Below, in pieces: positions 58,864-64,000 of a stretch of DNA of 64,000 bases. The stretch covers positions 310,001-374,000 of the forward strand of contig NBIV01000031.1 of NCBI GenBank assembly GCA_003194525.1. The letters are read 5' to 3'. Origin of the DNA: Gracilariopsis chorda (Eukaryota > Rhodophyta > Florideophyceae > Gracilariales > Gracilariaceae). Positions within the stretch are counted from its first letter, which is position 1. The number at the start of each line of letters is the position of its first letter. Below the pieces are notes generated by a model. The model did no database searches, was not told where the DNA came from, and saw only the letters and a list, made by a program, of their open reading frames with translations. The position numbers and the translations under genes are program-made.

Positions 58864-60204
58864 ATGGCACCTGCCCCAAAGAAGTTAATTTCGAGTGACC
58901 CATCATGTAGGGAAACACATCCTTCTGAAGCATTTCATGTACGTATTTCCACACAGGAAATCGTTGTATTCAATCCCAGCTAACCGTTCCTGTTTCCAAA
59001 GGCCAGCCGTCGTCTCTACAGCGCACTAGCACGGAAGCACCGGCATGAGCCTATTTTTTTACCGCGCACCCTCCGCAGGACTTTTAAGCACCCTCAAAGA
59101 GACACTCCATATCACTGCTTTCGCGACGAAGTGCCAGACGTGACCTACAAGTCTTCCGAAACGGGAGTCCACTGGAATGAGGTAGTCAGAGAACTACGCT
59201 GTCTATGGTGCCGCGATTTGTTCTACCGTTTCTCTGGCGCAGATGAACTCGTACATCACTTGCGAACTTTTCATAGCAAATTCCATTATGAGGTGCTGGT
59301 ATCATTGCCAAACACCGGACAAGCTTCTCTTATATTGAGCATGGCGTTGTCACGCGGAGGAAAGACTGACTCGCTTTCAGCACACGAGACGCTTAGTGAC
59401 TATGACAAGGAATATGAGTACGTCGACGTATCTGCTTTTCTAAACGCCGTGCGCCGAAGAACGAGAACAAAAACCGCACCGCCCCACCGCTCTTTCTTGC
59501 TTTGCGACTCTCCGCGACCGTCGCGAGCGGCGTCGCGAGCGGCATCGCGTGCTACTCGTGACAGCATCAATCTTGATGTGAAGAAGAAAGCTATTGACAA
59601 AACGGCCGACGCCGACTACCGTCCAACGCGCGTGACAAAGAGGTTGTCGGAGGGTAAGAAAAGGAGGAAGGCAGGTAACCCAGCTTTCAGATCTATATCC
59701 GCTGCGGTACAAAACGACCGTCTTTACCATTCTGTATTGCAGCAGCCGCTGAACTTGCAGCGTTACGACGAAGGTGCTGACTCCGACGCTGAGAGCGACG
59801 ACCAGGATGAGCTCAAATGGAGGTCGGAGATTGTGGAGGACGAAATTGAAGAGTTTACGGACACCATTGCGGTCGAAAAGTTGTTCATGTGTCTGTGGAA
59901 TCAATTCGCAAAGATGGAGAATCCGATTAGGGCGGATAGAGACGTGGCACCGGCTTGCCTACGTTTTGTGCAACTGTATCGCAAAACGTTGAAGCGATAT
60001 AGTCTGCAGGTGACTTTTCTCCGACACTTGAAGGAGTTTACGCGTATGGGGGTGCTTGACGCGGATAGCGTGTTTGAGATTATGCAGGTGTTACGGAACC
60101 AAGATATGTCTGGGGCGTCAGATGGACGCGATGAGCCCCGCTTCTTGTATGCTGAGAGGTTGAGATTGGATGGTTCTGACGGAAAACGAGTCCGCTACCA
60201 GTAG
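58864..60204 (+). CDS. SUZ12: SUZ12/VEFS-box Polycomb repressive complex 2 subunit
   Basis: The gene has two exons (58864-58938 and 59002-60204) around a 63-bp phase-0 intron with GTACGT donor, CTAAC branch-like site and TTTCCAAAG acceptor; the frame upstream of exon 2 otherwise runs into a TAA at 58981-58983. The product is about 425 residues. EPIFLPRTLRR (near residue 41) matches the N-terminal block of SUZ12/EMF2 proteins. A single C2H2 zinc finger follows (Cys92, Cys95, His111, His116; LRCLWCRDLFYRF then VHHLRTFH). The C-terminal VEFS box spans about 296-388 (LFMCLWNQFAKM, CLRFVQLY, LKEFTRMGVLDADSV). SUZ12 is essential for PRC2, which methylates histone H3 Lys27 with an EZH-type enzyme. 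At 425 residues it is much shorter than animal SUZ12 (about 740). Confidence 0.88.
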
Positions 60205-60837
60205 CTCTGTTCCCCGTGGGGCTGGATCAGAGCATTATGTCGTGACTGAAGCTCAAAGAGCATGGGTAACACGACAACGCGGAATTATCGACACAAGATT
60301 GTAGTAGGATAAACGAGGGATAATACACAACACATATGACTTTGATACCGTACGGGATGGAGCGCAAGGAGGGAGTAGGAAGCACTGCGTTGCTTTTCGC
60401 GAAATGAACAGCCTAGCACGGGAGTAGGAAGCACAGTACAACGCTGAAGCAAGTGAGTCTTGCTTGTGCACGTGGAACACCACAAGTCAAAACAACAGTA
60501 GCGCGAGAAGAATGCAGAGGAGGTACAAAATTAGCCGCGTGGTATTGTGATGCTTGTTTACTTGAACAGGCGAGGAGTGCTGCATGCGATGAGCACGCGC
60601 AACGTGAGCGGAGTGTAGCATCTGTGCTGAGTTGTGTGGGGTTTCACACCTTTGACGGTAAGCGTGGTTGTATGCGGATTTGTCGTGAGGATGTTGCTCT
60701 CTTCCTGGCGAGCGCACTTTGTAAAAGCGGAATGAAGCTCGTTCAACAGTTTGGTGTAAATGTGTGAGCACGGATATTGTTGTTTGTCGGGCAGCATGTG
60801 TTTAAAGCAAAGACGAATAGCGAGACATGGATAGATC
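60205..60837. other. Convergent spacer of SUZ12-like and SmD3 genes
   Basis: Both neighbours end here, so the stretch holds two 3' UTRs. Open frames at 60253-60797 overlap on both strands and have no family motif. I see nothing else. Confidence 0.5.
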
Positions 60838-61337
60838 CTATCGCCCAGCTCGCGGCGGCGCGCCTCTGGGAAAGCCGCGTCCCCTACCTATCACAAACAA
60901 AAGAGAATAAAGTGAAGCTCGTTAGGTTAGTCAACTGCAAATCGAAACAACAAAGTAAACTAAACAAGTATTAAAACAAACGTACCAGCTGGCGGATTCG
61001 GTCTTCCAGAAACGGCGCCCAAACCTCTACCGCGTCCCAAACCCCTCGCTTCCATGGGTCTGCCCTCTTTCAAAGCCTCTACGCGCTTGAACATGGGTGC
61101 GTTTGCAAGGATATCTGGAAGAATAAAGAAGCGAATCTTACTGCCTCTGATGAAGACGTGTTCTAGGGTGGATACTTTGCCGTCGCGTCGGGTGAGGGTA
61201 ACGCGCTTGAGTTGGACGTTCATGTTGTCTTCAACGGAGGTTAGAGTTCCGCGGTAGACGTCTCCCATGCGCATTTCGATTGTAACTATGTGCGGGGAGG
61301 CTTCGTGGAGCAGCTTAATGGGGATGCCGACAGACAT
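60838..61337 (-). CDS. SNRPD3: Small nuclear ribonucleoprotein SmD3
   Basis: SmD3 is a core subunit of the heptameric Sm ring on U1, U2, U4 and U5 snRNAs. Two exons (61337-60986 and 60887-60838) flank a 98-bp phase-1 intron with a GTACGT donor, a GACTAACC branch-like site and a GATAG acceptor. Together they encode 133 residues. The ATG at 61337 gives the family's [13 protein letters not shown] start; a TTG 15 bases upstream is not a better choice. The Sm1 motif reads through [19 protein letters not shown], and the Sm2 motif reads [20 protein letters not shown] tail follows Sm2, and the second exon supplies [15 protein letters not shown]. Without the intron the frame would end in a hydrophobic seven-residue tail, unlike any SmD3. 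Confidence 0.93.
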
Positions 61338-61572
61338 TGTTATATGCGACAAGTATGGCGAGGGAAGGGGGCAGAAGGGTGGATATGTTAATGAAAGCTT
61401 GTGAAGGCGTTGATGGGATCACGAGCACTGAACTACTACACTAGTATGTACTGTATTAGAGCGCAGTGGTCGAGTGGCGAAATGTTCTTTGAGATTTATG
61501 CTGCTATTTTGCTTTTCTGAACAGGACAAGCGCAGAAGGTGATCGAGCCAAGCGCGTGGCCATCGTCATAGC
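61338..61572. promoter_or_regulatory. Shared divergent spacer of SmD3 and the unknown gene
   Basis: The start codons of SmD3 (61337, minus) and the next gene (61573 or 61621, plus) face away from each other, so this 235-283 bp must hold both promoters and 5' UTRs. No clear TATA box is visible. Confidence 0.45.
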
Positions 61573-62253
61573 ATGCAAGGGCAGATTCAAGTTGAATCAC
61601 TCAACTCACCCAAACCAACGATGTCAGACTCCGAAGCAAGCCCAGGCAAACGGCTGAATCTATTCGGATACTACTCCACTCCGGAAAGGTAAGCGATCCA
61701 CAAGCGCAAACCGCAGCGTGCCTTCCTACAAGCCACGAAAACAAGCAACTCACACAGCATTGCGAAACGGAAAAAAGAGTGAGAGCGCGTTTCAACACAG
61801 TGTATCAGATAGGGAAGTGTCTCGAATACGACAGCAAGGCGAAGATCAGCCATGACGACCTTGACAAATACGCAGCGCAGTTTCCCAAAGAAGCCGAGAA
61901 GATCCAGAGCATGAGAAACGTGATCAACTTTACCGGGGTGGGAACGGCGTTGGGGTTTGTAGCGAGCACGGTTCAGATGATGAGGTGGACCAAGACAGTT
62001 CCGTTAGTTATGACGGGTGTGTTTGTGAGCACAGTTGCAGCTCACGTTGTGTCAGACGATGTACGTTGCTGCTGCTTTTTGGTGTGCGAGATGGCGGAGT
62101 ACTGACTAACTGGCTCTTGTGCAAACGTTTGGTGCGTCATAGATAGCGAGTTGGGTTTATGGGACGTATAAATTTGATGTGGGCGCGGCGAATGAACGGT
62201 TTCGTAAGTGGGTGTACATGACGAAGAAAGAGCAGCAACATGACGAACAATAA
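61573..62253 (+). CDS. Unknown small protein with two hydrophobic segments
   Basis: I do not recognise this gene. Three exons fit: 61573-61688 (or start at the ATG at 61621), 61784-62060 and 62143-62253, with donors GTAAGC and GTACGT. The exon 1 to 2 acceptor is the weak point: reading frame forces it to 61784, after a purine-rich GTGAG, and a better-looking acceptor at 61801 does not fit the frame. The 151-residue model (167 from the upstream ATG) has a polar, basic N-terminus, two hydrophobic stretches (about VINFTGVGTALGFVASTV and PLVMTGVFVSTVAAHVV) and a charged C-terminus ending EQQHDEQ. A small two-span membrane protein is likely; its location is unknown. It converges on the KxDL-like gene with 17 bp between stop codons. 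Confidence 0.5.
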
Positions 62254-62270
62254 CAAAGCGAGTAGTAATT

Positions 62271-62728
62271 TCAGTGTGCATGTTGCTCAGACTGTTGTTG
62301 CAATTCACGCAACTCCTCCATCATAGTACGCACGGAACTAAAGTCAAAAAAAACGACCACATGACGGACGATGAGTTTAGAAAGAGGCGCACACCAAGGT
62401 TGAGACGCGCACCAAGAGAAACGTACCGTATTCGCGACGAAACCTCATTGAGATCGGCGTTGACGCGGGAGGCCAGACGGACGGCGCGCAGAAGGAGCGG
62501 TGCCAGAGTGGCGTACTTTTGCGCGCTGCTCTGGTTGAGCGCCTCGATGGCGGCGGAGATACGGCGAAGTCGAGTGAGCGTGGCGGCTTGATCGGCGGCC
62601 ATGGCGCTCATCTGCGGGTTATTCCCGAGGGTAGCGATGAGCGCGCGCATTGCGGCAGCGTTTGCTCCCGAGGCCAGCAGCTGCGGCTGCTGCTGCTCGT
62701 CTTGCGGCTTGTCTTCGTGCTGTTGCAT
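62271..62728 (-). CDS. KxDL-motif (BORC/BLOC-1-type) protein
   Basis: Two exons (62728-62427 and 62337-62271) around an 89-bp phase-2 intron (GTACGT donor, TTTTTGACTTTAG acceptor) encode 122 residues from the ATG at 62728. A GTG further upstream (62866) opens the frame but is unlikely. After a Gln/Asp-rich start comes an all-helical domain with LNQSSAQKYATLAPLLL and SRVNADLNEVSSRIRSV. The latter matches the KxDL family core, where a conserved Asp-Leu and an Ile-Arg follow a helix. The family includes KXD1, a subunit of BORC/BLOC-1-type complexes involved in lysosome and endosome positioning. Without the intron the frame would run into a hydrophobic tail. Family assignment is good; the complex in this organism is inferred. 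Confidence 0.72.
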
Positions 62729-62977
62729 GATTGCACGGGAGCCTTCTTCGTCCTCGCGCTTGGCCTCGCACAGCCGCGCTTGCGTCTCCGGAGGGAGCCT
62801 TTGTTGTGGCGGCTGGACGCCACATCGCCACTTGTGCAGCGACCAACTGACGCCGCACACGTACACCGCGCGCGCTCACAGCCAACGGCTCGTGTTCACA
62901 AACAGCAAAGCGCCGCAGCTTCGCCGCCACCGTCGTCGTCGCCGTTCGTCCCCCAGCGCCACCGCCCCGCCTTCGAA
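62729..62977. promoter_or_regulatory. Shared divergent spacer of KxDL-like gene and COX5b
   Basis: Start codons diverge across 249 bp of GC-rich sequence. A long plus-strand open frame starting at a GTG at 62519 covers this spacer but is not a gene: it only becomes meaningful from the ATG at 62978. Confidence 0.45.
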
Positions 62978-63343
62978 ATGCGTCTGCAGCCGCTGTGCCG
63001 CGCCGCGCACACGCTCCGTCGCGCGCGACAAGTGATGGCGCCCACGCCTGCGCCCACGTCCGCGCCGCCGAGTGGCGCGCGAACAACGCCGTGGCCGTCC
63101 GGCACGTGGGACGACCCCGTCCCAATTCACTCCACTTCTCACCAGCGCCTGGTCGCCTGCACAGGTCCTCCCTCGCACGTATCGCCTACCGCCGACAAGC
63201 ACTTTCACCACACCGCATGGATAACCGTTCAATCCGGCCATCTCTCCCAATGTCCCCACTGCTCGCAAGTGTTCACCCTTCACCACCGCCCGCAACAACA
63301 ACAGCTCTCACAACCCGTTATTCCGATTCGAAAAGAGCGATAA
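62978..63343 (+). CDS. COX5B: Cytochrome c oxidase subunit Vb (COX5b)
   Basis: The single exon encodes 121 residues. COX5b is a nuclear-encoded, zinc-binding subunit of mitochondrial complex IV. The first 25 residues (MRLQPLCRAAHTLRRARQVM) are basic and lack acidic residues, as in a mitochondrial transit peptide. The mature part holds GTWDDPVPI (43-51), the first zinc-region block LVACTGPPSH (Cys61, possibly His67), and the diagnostic CPHCSQVFTL (Cys92, Cys95). In animals the first ligand pair has two cysteines; here one Cys plus His is a more fungal-like arrangement. A short Gln/Pro-rich C-terminal tail is extra. The end overlaps the neighbouring minus-strand gene by 26 bp. Confidence 0.88.
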   Translation: MRLQPLCRAAHTLRRARQVMAPTPAPTSAPPSGARTTPWPSGTWDDPVPIHSTSHQRLVACTGPPSHVSPTADKHFHHTAWITVQSGHLSQCPHCSQVFTLHHRPQQQQLSQPVIPIRKER

Positions 63344-63881
63344 AATCGCCCACCAACTTCTGCACGTCCTGCACAAGTCGCTCCACATCCTCCTCAATCT
63401 CGCCTCTTGACACTCGCAACGCCGTCACATCTGCACGTTCAACCGCTTGAATCACCTCTTTATACGCCTTCTCAGCGCGGTTTCGCTTCTCACTATCGGA
63501 GATTCCGCGGTATAATACAGATCCGGCCGCCCGAATTCTGTTCAGTGGAGCAGCTCTTAACTGCAGTCGAAGCACGTCATACTTGGTATCTCTCGCCAGA
63601 TCGACAATTGTTTCCAGAGCCTCTCGAACTGCACGCAGTTCCAATAAAGCTTCCGTTACTGTTGTCAATGCCTCTGCTCTTTGCGGTCCAGCTGTTGCGT
63701 ACAGACAAGCCAGTGATGCCGTCGTCAAGAAGCGTCGCCTTGTTTGACGCACTGATCTCATCGCTTGCTTGCTGCACATGCTTGCTGGAGCGCTGCGTCG
63801 CGTCGTGTCAGCGCCTAGCTTTGCTACGCTGGGCGCGATAAAGCCGCTTATCTTGCTTGCGTATTCGCCCATGCTCTTCAT
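63318..63881 (-). CDS. TAT-type thylakoid-lumen helical protein (PsbQ-like)
   Basis: The frame stays open beyond the window's right part to 63995 without an ATG there; the first ATG is at 63881, giving 187 residues. The true start could lie in an upstream exon. A basic, Ser/Thr/Ala-rich N-terminal region includes GFIAPSVAKL, reminiscent of red-algal plastid transit peptides. It is followed by RRRFL, a hydrophobic stretch and AEA just before LTT (about residue 71), a twin-arginine lumen-targeting signal with cleavage site. The mature part of about 116 residues is all helix, predicted from heptad-like Leu/Ala spacing. This is the layout of PsbQ-type and related PSII extrinsic lumenal proteins. 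Alternatives are the red-algal PsbQ' family, Psb31-like or other lumenal four-helix proteins. It overlaps COX5b at the 3' end. Confidence 0.6.
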   Translation of the reverse strand: MKSMGEYASKISGFIAPSVAKLGADTTRRSAPASMCSKQAMRSVRQTRRRFLTTASLACLYATAGPQRAEALTTVTEALLELRAVREALETIVDLARDTKYDVLRLQLRAAPLNRIRAAGSVLYRGISDSEKRNRAEKAYKEVIQAVERADVTALRVSRGEIEEDVERLVQDVQKLVGDFIALFESE

Positions 63882-64000
63882 CTTCCAGCCTGCGTCTTGC
63901 TTGAAGTCCGCCCCTCTCTCCGCAGCAGACGTTTGAGGCCGAGTTGTGTGGTTGCGGGACTCTGTCTCTCTCCATCCCCAGCTGAGCACAATCACAACTC

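Noticed and set aside
58981..58983. In-frame TAA suggesting that the SUZ12-like gene is broken
   Set aside because: It lies inside a 63-bp interval with good donor, branch and acceptor signals; splicing restores the family N-terminal block.
60960..60985. SmD3 ending with a hydrophobic seven-residue tail
   Set aside because: The tail starts at a GTACGT donor; joining to 60887 gives the expected Arg/Gly-rich end.
62519..62977. Long plus-strand open frame continuous with COX5b
   Set aside because: It starts at GTG, lies antisense to the KxDL-like gene and has low-complexity composition; similarity to COX5b begins only after the ATG at 62978.
62619..63301. Arg/Ala-rich minus-strand frames at 62619-63125 and 62876-63301
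   Set aside because: They are antisense to COX5b and to the spacer; composition reflects GC-rich sequence and no motif is present.
1..64000. CRISPR arrays, phage or bacterial operon features
   Set aside because: No regularly spaced direct repeats, Shine-Dalgarno patterns or operons are seen; gene content is eukaryotic.

Overview
The window is nuclear DNA of a photosynthetic eukaryote. The best guess is a multicellular red alga with a compact, repeat-invaded genome (Chondrus-like). That is inference. It rests on a twin-arginine, lumen-targeted plastid precursor, nuclear COX5b and SmD3 genes, mostly intronless genes with a few 63-98 bp introns, and two tight gene islands split by about 51 kb of transposons.

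Island 1 (about 2.1-7.0 kb) holds a MAP kinase with an atypical activation loop, the ribosome-biogenesis factor KRI1 (divergent from the kinase), and an alpha/beta hydrolase. Island 2 (about 58.9-64.0 kb) holds a SUZ12/VEFS-box Polycomb subunit, SmD3, a small unknown membrane protein, a KxDL-like protein, COX5b and a thylakoid-lumen PsbQ-like protein. Genes there are divergent or convergent pairs with spacers of 17-630 bp, and one convergent pair overlaps by 26 bp.

The region between is a transposon graveyard. In order it contains: a piggyBac-like element with an internally deleted copy beside it, both bounded by CTAG; a Helitron; a pogo-like element; a PIF/Harbinger element (TAA duplication) inside the LTR of a minus-strand Copia element; a complete chromodomain-bearing Ty3/Gypsy element (5-bp duplication) inside the RNase H region of the same Copia; a second Harbinger; two degenerate plus-strand Copia copies; an unexplained 5-kb stretch; a third Harbinger; a second pogo-like copy; and a Tc1-like copy. 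Another Tc1-like relic lies left of island 1. Almost every transposase or polyprotein frame is broken by stops or frameshifts, so most of these elements are dead. No CRISPR array, rRNA or intact tRNA gene was seen.

I found no single clearly new system. The points most worth a second look are the CTAG-bounded piggyBac pair, the nested insertions with an internal empty site, the TAY kinase, the compact PRC2 subunit, three Harbinger elements with the same convergent two-gene layout, and the unassigned stretch at 46.6-51.3 kb.
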